Positions 46,017 through 56,965 of a stretch of DNA of 64,000 nt are shown here, piece by piece (the first letter of the stretch is position 1; every line of letters begins with the position of its first letter). The stretch comes from Branchipolynoe longqiensis. Taxonomy: Eukaryota; Annelida; Polychaeta; Phyllodocida; Polynoidae. The translations under genes were made by a program, and so were the position numbers. The stretch covers positions 129,648,424-129,712,423 of the forward strand of contig CM059187.1 of assembly GCA_030323885.1 (NCBI GenBank). Reading direction: 5' to 3'. The notes beneath the pieces are model-generated. The model searched no databases and was not told where the DNA came from. It saw only the letters and a list, made by a program, of their open reading frames with translations.

Positions 46017-46703
46017 TTAAAGTTGCATGGTCGGGTGATTTTGAGTTTCTGTCAATTTACAATTTTTAGATAAATATATTAGAGAAATATATTAGGTTGA
46101 TCGGCATAAGGTAAGGTATCCTAGCTTAGTTTGAAGTAGCTTTGACTTAAAGCTGCATAGACCGATGAAGCATTAACCTTTCGAAACCAAGATAATTATC
46201 TAGAATTGATTCTACATAGCTAACTTAGATAATGATGCACTTATTAAGTAAGCATTTGTTGCCACAAAGAATGGAATATTGAGTCAAGTTAATAGAGCAT
46301 ATTCCTGCTGGAGACTGGTGTCAAAATGTTAGTGTGCTTGCCATAACTAATTTTACATATTTGCACTTAAAATGTTTCAAAACCTAGCTATTTAAAATAA
46401 CACTTACTTAAAGTAAATTATAACTATAGTTATCTTTCAAAAATGGCAGATACTCAAAACTATCCGACTATGCAACTTTAAAATGGCTAATTTTAGCGAC
46501 ATTTGAAGGATGAATATGCTAAATGAATTTTGGCATGCTTGTCAAAGGTCTGACCATTTAGGTTTCAGCATTACACGTTCTATTAAGTTGACTTACTATT
46601 ATTCCCTTCTATGATACACTATCTAAGTTGCACATGTAGAACCAAATCTAGATAATTATTGGTTTCAACAATTTGAATCTTTTACCAGACAATGCAGCTT
46701 TAA
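46017..46703 (+). mobile_element. MITE-A, outer copy split by a nested MITE-A
   Basis: Starts TTAA AGTTGCATGGTCGGGTG and ends CAATGCAGCT TTAA. It is interrupted at 46147-46481 by an opposite-orientation copy. Removing the inner copy and one TTAA leaves 356 bp, the normal MITE-A length. Confidence 0.92.
46151..46477 (-). mobile_element. MITE-A, inner nested copy
   Basis: A complete copy with terminal inverted repeats AGCTGCATAGACCGATG / CCGACTATGCAACT, bounded by TTAA at 46147-46150 and 46478-46481. The target in the outer copy is its normal single TTAA in the ttttattTTAAatggct block. Confidence 0.92.
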
Positions 46704-47177
46704 TGAACAGTTCCTCAATGATATGTCCCTAAAAAACCGCAATCATTTCCACTCATTACAAATTTATTTTTATTGGAATGCAATAGAAGTCATCAGGCAT
46801 GTTCCATTGTTATTGTTGTCCTCAGACAGAAAGTATTCCTTCCACCACCCTTCCCGAGATTATCTCAAAGAAAGATCCTCTTCTACCATTCTACATTGCA
46901 ATACTTTTGAAGCCAAAACCCTTGCCTAGATTTTACCCTACACATCCAACTTAGATACTGACGCCATTCTTAAAAATGTCTTGCTGCATAGAACAAATAA
47001 GACTACATATACATGTATATACATACATATATATACATACATACCATCAATAATGTATACATACCATCAATAAAGTATGCGACTGACACCAGTGACAGTT
47101 TGCGGTATCCGTTCGGGGCGAGAGGAGCCGGTGGCGGCGCCACCGGTCACATGCGTGATGTTGAGGAGGAACAAGAT

Positions 47178-47570
47178 CATCATCATCATGCTGTCGGTCG
47201 CGATGTGACACAGACTGTACATTTCATGAAAGCTGCCTGCAAAAGTGTTGAAGTGCTGCTGGCTTTTGCAAGTTACCAATGGCCCTCTCTTGGGGAGCAA
47301 ATAGAGGTTTCACACCGGCAAGAACATGTCCAGACAGGCGCAAAATGATTTGTCCCTGCAGTGGCTGGTCGGGAGATGTTGGGAGTTCCATACATCAACC
47401 GCTCTTAATGCTGCCACAGTGACATGGTTTTCTGTTTAGGGTTTGCTCCCTTAGGCTTCGGTTCTGTCAAGAACACGTACCACAAGGCAGTGGTTTACAA
47501 CTCTGCAGGGCAGGGGCGTCAAACTCCCTGAGGTATTGCAATACCTGCAATACCTGCATACCAACAATAT
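47178..47570 (-). mobile_element. RepB copy
   Basis: Flanked by an 11-bp repeat with one mismatch (AGGAACAAGAT at 47167-47177, AGGAACAATAT at 47571-47581). It lacks the short block around the LINE stop codon (ctttcattacttgactgcc) that other copies keep, so it is internally deleted. Confidence 0.82.
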
Positions 47571-47957
47571 AGGAACAATATAGTATATTATAAATAAGCA
47601 GTTACCTTCCACGTCTTTATACTCGCATAATACATTAAACATCACATGTATGTATGTAAACAAATTCCAGTGCTCGAGTAACGCTATTCGCGCCACTGGT
47701 GAAGATTGGGCCGGTTGTGGCGCCAGCAGTCAGAGGGGTGGGTCACGCATAAAGTAGTACACAGCATCGCAGTGGTTAATAACAAAAATATAACATAGGG
47801 AATATCCCTTATGCACCTTTATACTCGCATAATCCGTACACATCACATATTATTTATTGTGGGTAAACAAAATGTCCAAAGAGAAAACTATTTTTGTTGT
47901 GTATGGTGGTTTTGCGAGACTTCTCTCAGTACCGGAGGTCTTCTTGTGTATTGGCTG

Positions 47958-48080
47958 GAGGCCAGATCTTCCAGTGGGGCAGCACTATAAAGTCGCCATG
48001 AGTGCGCACTGTCACACGTCAGTACCCGTCATGATATGACCTTAGATGTTGCTAGGAAGTAAAACAACAACAAACAAACA
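47958..48080 (+). mobile_element. SINE T1, 3' fragment
   Basis: The last ~120 bp (CAGTGGGGCAGCACTATAAA to AACAACAACAAACAAACAA). Confidence 0.83.
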
Positions 48081-48539
48081 ATGTTGGGTATTGGGACATT
48101 CGATATTCCTCCCAGCGTGCCCATTCGGGACCTTGAAGGTGTGAGGTGTCAGGCTTGGGGCATACCGCAGGTCTCTCAGCGTCCCACCGCACATCATGGG
48201 CCCGCTGCACTAACACAACCACCCCACCAGCCCCACCAAATGGGTATGGTTATGTATATGTATGCAGCTGCATTCTGGAATCTCTGTCTCCACTGATATA
48301 TAAATATTTATCAGTTTAATGCTGAGTGATAGGATGTGTGGGGGTGGCGGGTAGGGGTGGGTGGTGGGGGTAACAGGAGAGAAGTCAGTAATGCGGAACT
48401 ACTGCAGATCGAGTCAGTGGTGGGTGGTGGGTGTCGGGAATATTACAACTTGTTGGTGGTTTCATTAGTTATATCAACATACTTTATCACGTAGTAAACA
48501 CACGCATATATAAACACACATATATACACATGTACATAT

Positions 48540-48723
48540 ATATATATATATAATTATATATCGGAAAATATATGTATATATATTTTTGTGCGTCGATATT
48601 GGAATTTTTATTTTATTTTAATGAATTTCACTATGTGGAGAAACATTAAGCGGTGATCTCTCTATTTATATATAGAGAGAAAGAGATTCATGTTCAGTTG
48701 ACCATGTTTCTCTCGAAGATATC

Positions 48724-48777
<54 letters not shown>

Positions 48778-48829
48778 TATATGTATATATGTATATATTA
48801 CACACATACCTATATATGTACACACACCC

Positions 48830-48858
<29 letters not shown>
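48540..48858 (+). repeat. AT microsatellites
   Basis: (TA)n at 48727-48770, with TATATG/CATATA variants on both sides. Confidence 0.93.
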
Positions 48859-48860
<2 letters not shown>

Positions 48861-49568
48861 GCTGAGTATATAGCAATTCTATTTCTGTTCTTTGTTTTTG
48901 TTCCGTGTTTACTTCAATATTCTTGAGTTGTTATTTTATGGGTGTTTTTTTTGGGGGGGGGGTTTGGCGAAAATTTTGAAAAATTATAAGCGGCTAATTT
49001 TGTGTGCGTGAATACGGGTGCAGGTGTTGTTGCGTAAGGCGACATCTAGCCGTGTTTAGAGGAAGCCGGTGTGAGCTGCTCTCATGGTGGTGAGTGGTGA
49101 GTGGTGAGTGGCGAGTGAGTGGCTGAGATAGCCGACAGCGTGTTTGGCTGGCCGCCCCTCCTGTGTCCACAAACACTGCTGATACAATCCTCTGGCACCC
49201 GATAATCCGCCGCTGATCCAGTTTTATCCCCCGGCCTCCCCCCTGAGGACGTCCGGTGGGATTCCCTTCTCACGGCCTCGCCGCCCTGCTCCCACCGACT
49301 CCCCAACCGGACAAGGGTGTGCACCCACTCACCACCAGATGTCGCCACCCACTGCATGTGGTGGAAAGTTGATTGGTTGGTTGTTGGAGTTTTCCGTCCT
49401 GGCAACATTTAAGTTCACCCCCCCCCCAAAAGCCACATGAGCGTCTATGTTCTAGTCTACCCTCAATGTTCGTTGGTTGTTGAAGTTTTACGTCCTGGCA
49501 ACATCTAAGGTCATATCAGCACGGACCAAGCAATGTTGCGTGCATAGAAAACGGTTGGTGATTAGTTT

Positions 49569-49893
49569 TGTTGGATTGTTGCTTTACATCCTAGCAACAT
49601 CTAAGGTCATAGCAGGATGGGTACCGACTTGTGACAGTGCACACTCTGATGGCACCTTTATAGTGCTGTCCCCGTGTGGAGACCAGGCCACCATCACCAT
49701 GACCTGATATTCCACTCAGGCACATTATTCTGACACTGAGCCAACCAGTCCTTGCCCTATCCCAATAATGCCAAGCGCTTGGCTAGAAAGTGAAAAGTAT
49801 CAATTTTTAAGTCATTGGTTTCACTCGGCCAGGGTTCGAAACTTACGATCTACTAAAACGGGAGACGGACGATCAACTCATTCGGCCATCCCA
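49569..49893 (-). mobile_element. SINE T1, complete
   Basis: Minus strand: head GATGGGATGGCCGAATGAGT, tail GATGTAAAGCAACAATCC. Two short T1 tail scraps lie just upstream (49376-49415 and 49472-49522). Confidence 0.88.
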
Positions 49894-49915
49894 TCGTGTG
49901 TGTGTGAGATATATA

Positions 49916-49958
<43 letters not shown>

Positions 49959-50087
49959 GGGAAAGGGGATAGGGATGGAGAGCGGTAGAAAGAGGGGGTG
50001 GCGAGGAGGGCAGGTGCCGGGGGGAGCTGAAGGACGTCCGGACGATGGGTAGGGGAGTGGGGGAGAGGAAGGGGCGGGGTGGAGGCG

Positions 50088-50200
50088 TATTGAGTGGGGG
50101 TCGGGTGAGTGGGAGCCGGGTGAGTTGGAGTCGGGTGAGTGGGAGCCGGGTGAGTTGGAGTCGGGTGAGTGGGAGTCGGGTGAGTTGGAGTCGGGTGAGT
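50088..50200 (+). repeat. 15-bp minisatellite (GAGTGGGAGCCGGGT)
   Basis: About eight units alternating GAGTGGGAGCCGGGT and GAGTTGGAGTCGGGT. Confidence 0.93.
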
Positions 50201-50254
50201 ATTCTATCGTCCTGCCTCCCCGTGTGTGTTGTAATTGAGCTGTTTTATATCTCT

Positions 50255-50415
50255 GGGGTTCTACGTCCTAACGTATGCGGTAATATCAGGTTCTGCATAT
50301 CGACTTTAGCAGCGCGCACTCAGTCATACTCATAGCGACTTTAATTATAGTGATGCGCCACTTGGATGACGTGCTGCAGGCACCATGCCCGCCGAGTCAC
50401 AGTATTATGCCAAAC
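50255..50415 (-). mobile_element. SINE T1, old fragment
   Basis: Diverged tail and body blocks (GGTTCTACGTCCTAACG, GCGCACTCAGTCATACTC, CATGCCCGCCGAGTCACAGT). Confidence 0.6.
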
Positions 50416-50524
50416 CAGTCGCGTTGTAGGAGATGCAGACTACTAGGTGAACATGTACGCTGCACGGTGCATTGTTCATGTCCTTTCTGTATAATTCCAC
50501 ATTGATGCGAAAATACTAGTTTGA

Positions 50525-51130
50525 GACCATCTCCCCTACTGTCCCATCCGCTTCCCCTCCCCCCTCCCCTCCCCTCCCCTCCCCCCTCCCCTCCCCTGTT
50601 CCCCGTCCCCCTCGCTCTCACATTCTTCCCCGCCCTCCCCTCGCCCTCCCTTTTCTCTTCCCCCTCCCCTGCCCCTCTCTCTCCCATTCCCCTCCACCCC
50701 TGCCCTTCCCCCACCCCCTCTCTCCCCCTCTCTTCCCATCTGTCCCCCTCTCTCCCCACTCTCTCCTCCCCTCTCTCTCCCTCTCTGCCCCTCTCTGCCC
50801 CTCTCTCCCCCGTTTCTCCCTTCTCTCCCTCTCTCCCCTCTCCCGCTCTCAGCCTCTCTCCCCTCTCTCCCCCTTTCTTTCCCCTCTCTCCCTCTTTCCC
50901 CTCCCCTCTCTCTCCCCCTTCTCCCCCCCTCTCCCCCCTCTCCCCCCTCTCCCTCCCTCTCTCCCCCTCACTCTCCATACCCCGTCCTCCACCTCCTCCT
51001 ACTCCGACTCTCCCTCCCATTCCTCTCCCACACCGCCTCCCACTCCCTTCCCCCTCTCTCCCCCTCTCGCTACCCCCTCCCCTCCCCTTCCCCTACCCCT
51101 TCCACTTCCACCCCCCCCCCCCCTCCGCCT
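50525..51130 (+). repeat. 600-bp polypyrimidine tract
   Basis: Almost pure C/T (CCCCTC, CTCTCTCCCC). The 222-aa plus frame and 207-aa minus frame are low-complexity translations. Confidence 0.95.
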
Positions 51131-51468
51131 TCCCCCTTCCACCATCGCCCAGTCTATACCCATCTGCAGCCGCGCCTAAGTGGGCATGAGAGGTCTAGTA
51201 CTTGGGTTCACGCCATCTATGTACAACTCGTACAGCAAATAAACACTGTGCCGCCAGGGCTCCCCGCTTTCCTTACCAGTCGTATATAGCCAATCAAGAT
51301 AAAAGCCACAGTGGCCGAGGTGCCCGGGTCCCTACACATATAAACAACGTTTGATGGAAGTTATCCAGCCTCTATGTGCAATAGACAACTCCCCGAGTGG
51401 ATCGATTGATTATTGACAGTGTGGTGGCCATGCACCTGTAGGCTTTGCCAACTGTTTATTTTTTAAGC

Positions 51469-52075
51469 TTAAGGTTGAATAGTCTGATGCTTTTGAGTTT
51501 CTATCATTTTTTTCTGAGATAAATATATTAGGGTGATCATTATAAACCACATTGCATTAGTTTCCAGTGACTTTGCTTTAAAATGACTTACTTCGGATAT
51601 ATTTGAAGTTTAAATATGCACCATTAATTTTGGCATGCTTGTCAAAACTCCGATCCCATCAACTTTAGTAGGAACAGGTTCTATTAAATTGACTAAAGCT
51701 AAGATTCCTTACACGCGGTATGCGGTATGCGGCATGCGAATGCGAATAAGAATCGAAAAGCATGTAAATGAATAGTGGTGCTTCCATACGTCCGAATGTG
51801 CGAATGCGAATGCGGCAACTGAATCAGTCCCCGTAGCCATCGGTGCGGCATGCAAAGGCGAATGCTGCTGCGTTTGCCATAGAAACCAATACTATTCCTT
51901 CACAAATTAGGACAAAAATCCCCAACAAATGTTGCGGGTTGGCATATATCTACGCTGCATATACGACATTCGCATGCCGCATGCCGCATACTGCGTGTAA
52001 GGAATCTTAGCTTTAGTATTCACTTCTAGGCAGCAACACATATTTAATAAATGCATCAACAACTGATTAATGGCT
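51469..52075 (+). mobile_element. MITE-A split by a palindromic MITE-P
   Basis: Begins TTAA GGTTGAATAGTCTGATG, is interrupted at 51694-52015, resumes with GTATTCACTTCTAGGCAGC and is truncated at about 52075 by another MITE-P. Confidence 0.82.
51694..52015. mobile_element. MITE-P, complete, nested in MITE-A
   Basis: TA, then AAGCTAAGATTCCTTACACG, ending GTAAGGAATCTTAGCTT and TA. The MITE-A target continues on both sides, so both ends are exact. Confidence 0.9.
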
Positions 52076-52180
52076 TAAGCTAGGATTCCTTACACGCGGT
52101 AAGCGGCATGCGGCATGCGGCATGCAGCATGCGGTATGCGAATGGGAAGATTCCTTCTACACGGCATGCGGCATGCGGCA
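52075..52180 (+). mobile_element. MITE-P, truncated copy
   Basis: Left end AAGCTAGGATTCCTTACACG followed by (GCGGCAT)n. No matching right end directly follows. Confidence 0.75.
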
Positions 52181-52358
52181 CACGACTGGCTATATTTAAA
52201 ACTCTATATGACCAAATATTGCATTTATATCTATGTACCTTTTTGTACATCACATGGGGGTTCCTACCTTTATTATAACCAAATTATAGATAAGTATTCA
52301 TATTTCTGTGCATATGGTAGCATTTTTAGCTTTCCCATAACCGTCAGTCTCCCGATTG

Positions 52359-52401
52359 GGACGGTCCTAACATCCTAAACTGAGCCATGTTAGGACCGTC
52401 C
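52359..52401. repeat. Perfect 15-bp inverted repeat with 13-nt loop
   Basis: GGACGGTCCTAACAT and ATGTTAGGACCGTCC form a strong potential hairpin. Confidence 0.93.
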
Positions 52402-52607
52402 TTTTCGGTCAACAAAACCATTATTTTGTCTTTATGTGTGCTCTTTCTACTCGTGGGGGTTCCTACCTTTATTATAACCAAATTATAGATAAGTATTAAT
52501 ATTTTAGTGGCTCTGGTAGCATTTTTAGCAACCCGAACCCCCACCACCACCACTACCATATGTTTCCACTCAGCAGCCTTGGAGACTGCTTCCTAACAGG
52601 TCCGCGC

Positions 52608-52788
52608 TCCACCTTGTCCTGGCTGTCCGTAATTATCAGTCGCCTCCTCCAGCCTTATATCAATGGACAAATGCGACTGATGCTTTTCTATTCGCACCAC
52701 CCTGTCCCAGCTGTCCGTAATTATCAGTCGCCTCCTCCAGCCTTATATCAATGGACAAATGCGACTGATGCTTTTCTATTCGCACCCC
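52608..52788 (+). repeat. 88-bp direct duplication
   Basis: CTGTCCGTAATTATCAGTCG starts at 52623 and 52711. The two units are nearly identical. Confidence 0.95.
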
Positions 52789-52789
52789 C

Positions 52790-52978
52790 GTGTCGCATGC
52801 CGCATGCCGGACCGATCGCTACAGGGACCGATCGAGTTGTCGCATTCGCATTCGCATTCGCATTCGCATACCGCATGTAAGGGTTGCAGCCCATTGACTT
52901 CAAGGCATTTCGATTTTTTGCCGCATTCGCATTCGCATTCGCAGATCGCATACCGCGTGTAAGGAATCTCAGCTTTAC
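52790..52978 (-). mobile_element. MITE-P, truncated copy
   Basis: Contains (GCATTC)n blocks and ends CCGCGTGTAAGGAATCTCAGCTTTA. It may be the right half of the element begun at 52075. Confidence 0.78.
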
Positions 52979-53174
52979 TTGGATAGGTATATTCAAATGT
53001 CGATAAATGCTTTGCTTGTGACGGTACCAGTTAGAGTTACAGTTGCTATATCACCTTATTTAGCGTAAATGCTAGTATTACAGTAAATTGCTCACAAATA
53101 GTTGTCAAGTTAAATTAAAATAGATATGATTAAAGTTGCATATTCCGATGGTTATATGGTTATATATATATAAA

Positions 53175-53625
53175 TATATTTTACTCTAGTTTGAAGTAAC
53201 TTTTATTTTAAATAGCTCAATTTGAAAGCAGTTAATCATTATAATCTATCTTACTCTAGTTTGAAGTAACTTTTATTTTAAATAGCTCAATTTGAAAGCA
53301 GTTAATCGTTATTATCTATCTTACTCTAGTTTGAAGTAACTTTTATTTTAAATAGCTCAATTTGAAAGCAGTTAATCGTTATAATCTATCTTACTCTAGT
53401 GAGAAGTAACTTTTATTTTAAATAGCTCAATTTGAAAGCAGTTAATCGTTATAATCTATCTTACTCTAGTTTGAAGTAACTTTTATTTTAAATAGCTCAA
53501 TTTGAAAGCAGTTAATCGTTATAATCTATCTTACTCTAGTTTGAAGTAACTTTTATTTTAAATAGCTCAATTTGAAAGCAGTTAATCGTTATAATCTATC
53601 TTACTCTACTTTGAAGTAACTTTTA
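53175..53625 (+). repeat. 70-bp tandem array inside MITE-A
   Basis: TTTGAAAGCA recurs at 53221, 53291, 53361, 53431, 53501 and 53571, an exact 70-bp period with very few differences. The unit includes the MITE-A block ctctagtttgaagtaac. A single outlying copy follows the insertion at about 54046. Confidence 0.95.
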
Positions 53626-54045
53626 TTAGTCCGGGAGGAGAGAGGGTTAATCCTGCATTGTTGTATTAAGTTTTTTTTACTGTTGATTTTGGTAGCCAAG
53701 GGGCTCTATTTTCAGAAACTGCTTGATGACATGTTGTCACCCTTGAGCAATTTGAGAAATTCAAGATGGCATCCAAGATGGCCACCATTACCTATAAATG
53801 ACCATAACTCCCTACCTGTTCATCATAGGAAGGTGATTTTTGTCTCTATACCTAGGTTTTAGGGATCAAGCTATCCATTAGAACTAAGTATTATGTTAAT
53901 ATCGTATTACATAATGGTAATTTCCAAGATGGCTGCCAAGATGGCAGAAATCCAAGATGGCTGCCAGTTTACAAGCACTGGTATATGTTCTATACTATTC
54001 AATCTTGGGAAAAATGTGAAAAGGTAAACGACCACAGGTGTTATA
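53626..54045. mobile_element. Unclassified insertion with repeated AAGATGGC motifs
   Basis: About 420 bp of unrelated sequence interrupts the 70-bp array. It holds five CAAGATGGC motifs (two near 53765-53785, three near 53930-53965). I see no clear terminal repeats. It resembles dispersed non-coding repeats, not a gene. Confidence 0.55.
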
Positions 54046-54146
54046 TTGAAAGCAGTTAATCATTATAATCTATCTTACTCTAGTTTGAAGTAATTTTTTA
54101 ATTTTAAATGGCTAACTTTTGAGATATTTGAACTTCAAACATGCCA

Positions 54147-54452
54147 AGACCAGATGGGGTGGCTGAATGAGTAGAGCGTCCGTCTCCTGTTTTGGGAGAT
54201 CGGGAGATCTGAATCCATGAGTTTGTGGTTTCGAATCCTGGTCGAGTCAAACCAATGACTTAAAAATTGATACTTGTCGATTCCTAGCCTGGCACTCTAC
54301 ATTATTAGGATAGGGCAAGGACTGGCTGGCTCAGTATCAGGTTTCCCAGTAGGGCAGCACTATAAAATCACCATGAGTGCGCACTGTCACAAGTCGGACC
54401 TGTCCTGAGATGACCTTATAAGTTGCTAGGATGCAAAACGACAACAAGCAAA
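54147..54452 (+). mobile_element. SINE T1, complete, nested in MITE-A
   Basis: Flanked by TCAAACATGCCA (54135-54146) and TCAAGCATGCCA (54453-54464), MITE-A sequence duplicated on insertion. The body is shortened near the ATCAGGTCATGG block. Confidence 0.92.
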
Positions 54453-54787
54453 TCAAGCATGCCACATTAATTTTGGCAAGCATGCCAACAGTGTGACAAA
54501 ATAGGCTTCTGTAGTAACATGTTCTAGGTAAATTCACTTACTAATAATACCCTTATAAGTCGCAACAAATGCTTAATATTAAACTGCAGCATTATCTAAA
54601 TCAGATATATGAAAGCAAATCTAGGTCAGTGTTTTATTTTTGAAAATGTGATGCTTTCATTGGACGATGCAGCTTTAAGAACTGCACCGGTATCTAAGTT
54701 AGATATGTAAGTATTAATTTAGCCATTTACATTCAAACCTACTTCAAACTAAAGTAAGGTAGTGTCAATAACAATCAATCTAATATA

Positions 54788-54968
54788 GTGTCATGGGATT
54801 GATTGAAATCGGCAATATTGCGTCTAAAGCGGGAATTGAACCCACATCTCTTGCATTCCGGGCAAGTATGCTAACCATTACACCACCTAAGCTCCCTGAT
54901 GTCATCACCCTATCCACATCCACCTTTCTATGTGGCTCCTTGCCTGAAAGGTTAGTGCAGTCTACAAC
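54788..54968 (-). mobile_element. SINE T3 copy with an intact anticodon arm
   Basis: Minus strand: anticodon stem CTTGC/GCAAG around loop CCGGAAT, T arm GTGGGTTCAATTCCCGC. This copy keeps the tRNA fold best. Confidence 0.78.
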
Positions 54969-55324
54969 AATAGTTAGCTAAAATTGCTGGAGAGAACCTC
55001 TAAACCATCGGACTATACAACTTTAATAACAAATAATAAGACCGATATTCAGTAACTCTTTTGAAATATCGCCCATTGTTGGCCAGCATTCAGCGAGACA
55101 CTCTTAATTCTGTTGCTGCTTAAGCGAATCCCTAAACCCCGGCGCATTGCTAATGGCAATGGGCGTTGTCTTATTCAGATCCTGCGCAGTGAGGAATTTA
55201 GGTTGTGCGCCTCTGTTGTATATCATCGTGGATGGTGGGTCCTAAGTTAAGTAGTAATCGCCACTACAGTCAACATGCTGTCATTCACTGATGGTCACGA
55301 CTACGCAGCTGTGTGTCGACTAAA

Positions 55325-55828
55325 CCGGTGTAACGATTTCAATTTCCACCCTTTCCAAGTTCCTGAAAACGTTTTTAATTTCCCTCCCGTGAAATTGAAA
55401 ACGTTTTCAGATTCCCAGGAGGGAAATTTAAAACAGTTTTCAGATTCCTCCCCCTATTTTAAAATTGCCCCTTCCGGGAATTTAAAATTGTTTAAAAAGC
55501 TTTAAAAAAACTTTTTAAATTCAGACCTATAATATTTTTTTCGTAGCCATCTTGGAGACCTTTTGTGTCATTTGGGGTGAAATATGTTTTGTTGTACTAG
55601 TAATAATTTCCATTATGCTATTCTCTGTGTATTATTATATTTGTCATGCAAAATAACAAACAAATAACAAAAATAACGAAAATTCCCCCAAAATGGGGGG
55701 AGGGAAAGTTAAAACGAGGGAGGCAAAACGAAAACGTTTTCAAATTCCCATGGGATGAATTTGAAAACATTTTCAAGTTCCCATGGGGGAACTTCAATCA
55801 GGGGGGCAATTTGAAATCTTTACACCGG
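55325..55828. mobile_element. TIR element with AAAACGTTTTC motifs, 504 bp
   Basis: The ends CCGGTGTAACGATTTCAA and TTGAAATCTTTACACCGG are inverted repeats. Blocks of gaaaacgttttca(g/a)attccc recur in both halves. No transposase is present. Confidence 0.83.
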
Positions 55829-55933
55829 GGCCCAGATCGAGGCTGGTCCCGCTCCACCATCTCCATAGCAAAGCTCAGTCCCTCCCTGCTTCCTTCCTCC
55901 CATCAGTCCTGCTCTAAGTTAATTCAGCTCAGG

Positions 55934-56262
55934 TTGGTTGTTGGAGTTTTACTTCCTGGCAACATCTAAGGACAGGTACCGACTTGTGAATGTGCACACT
56001 CATGGCAACTTTTATAGTGCTGCCCAACTGGTAGATCAGGCACCAGCACCATGATCAGATATCCCACTCAATCACATTATCCTGATGCCGAGCCAACCAG
56101 TCCTTGCCCTATCCTATTAATGCCAAGCGCCAGGCTAGGAAATGACAAGTATCAATTTTGGTTTGATTTGGTTTGGTTTGGTTTGACTTGACCGGGAACC
56201 GAACTCCCGATCTTCCGCACGCGAGGCACGCACTCTACCGATTCGGTCACCACGCCCGGCTT
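55934..56262 (-). mobile_element. SINE T1, complete
   Basis: Minus strand: second head type (GCCGGGCGTGGTGACCGAAT) and second tail type (AAGTAAAACTCCAACAACC). Confidence 0.9.
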
Positions 56263-56492
56263 ACTCTGCCGTTCCCTTCTTTCGTCGCTCACTCCTTCCC
56301 CTCGGCCCCGCTCCAAACTAATTCAGCTCAGGTCACTAATGCAGCGTTGTATGCTCCTGGGTTACTTTAAGGTATCGCCCCCTGGCTACCTGTAGTCTAT
56401 GAAGAGGGAGCACTTCCGGGTTGAGCAATTAGCGGCATCCAGCTCAACTGATACCAGAAGTCAAATCGAGCAGTTCAGAATATTTAGACAGG

Positions 56493-56965
56493 AGGAAGAG
56501 AGAATTTACGAAAGAGAGAAAGAGAGAGAGAAAGAGAGAAAGAGAGAAAGAGAAAGAGAGAAAGAGAAAAAAGATAGAAATAGAGAAGAGAGACAGACAG
56601 GTGCTCGGACAAATAGACACAGAGAGAGACAGAGATTGACACACACAAAACAGAGAGAAAACTGAGAAAAAAGGGAGAAAAAGAGAAAAGAGAGAAAAAC
56701 AGAGAAACGTGAGAGAGGGAGAAAATGATAGAAAATAGAGAAAACAATAGAAAGAAACAAAAAGAGAGAAAAGAAACAAAAAGACAAAGAGAAAACAGAG
56801 AGATGAGAGAAAGGGGTAGAACCTTTTTTTTTAAAGACAGAGAGACAACAAAAGAGAAAAAGAGAGGAAGATAGAGAAAAGGATAGAAAATAGACAAAAA
56901 GATAAAAAGATGCATAAAGTCAGAAAAAGACAAAAATAGGTTAAAATAGACCAAAAATAGAAAGA
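56493..56965 (+). repeat. 470-bp purine (GA/AGAGAA) tract
   Basis: AGAGAGAAAG-type repeats on the plus strand. Ser/Phe-rich minus frames are by-products. Confidence 0.93.

Larger units (their letters stand above)
53130..54678 (+). mobile_element. MITE-A expanded by 70-bp tandem repeats and two insertions
   Basis: The left end is TTAA AGTTGCATATTCCGATGG (53130) and the right end is GGACGATGCAGCT TTAA (54675-54678). Inside are six to seven copies of a 70-bp unit made of MITE-A sequence, an unrelated 420-bp block and a complete T1 SINE. Confidence 0.82.

Noticed and set aside
50397..51189. 207-aa and 222-aa frames in the polypyrimidine tract
   Set aside because: Low-complexity translation of CCCTCT/GAGGGG repeats on both strands.
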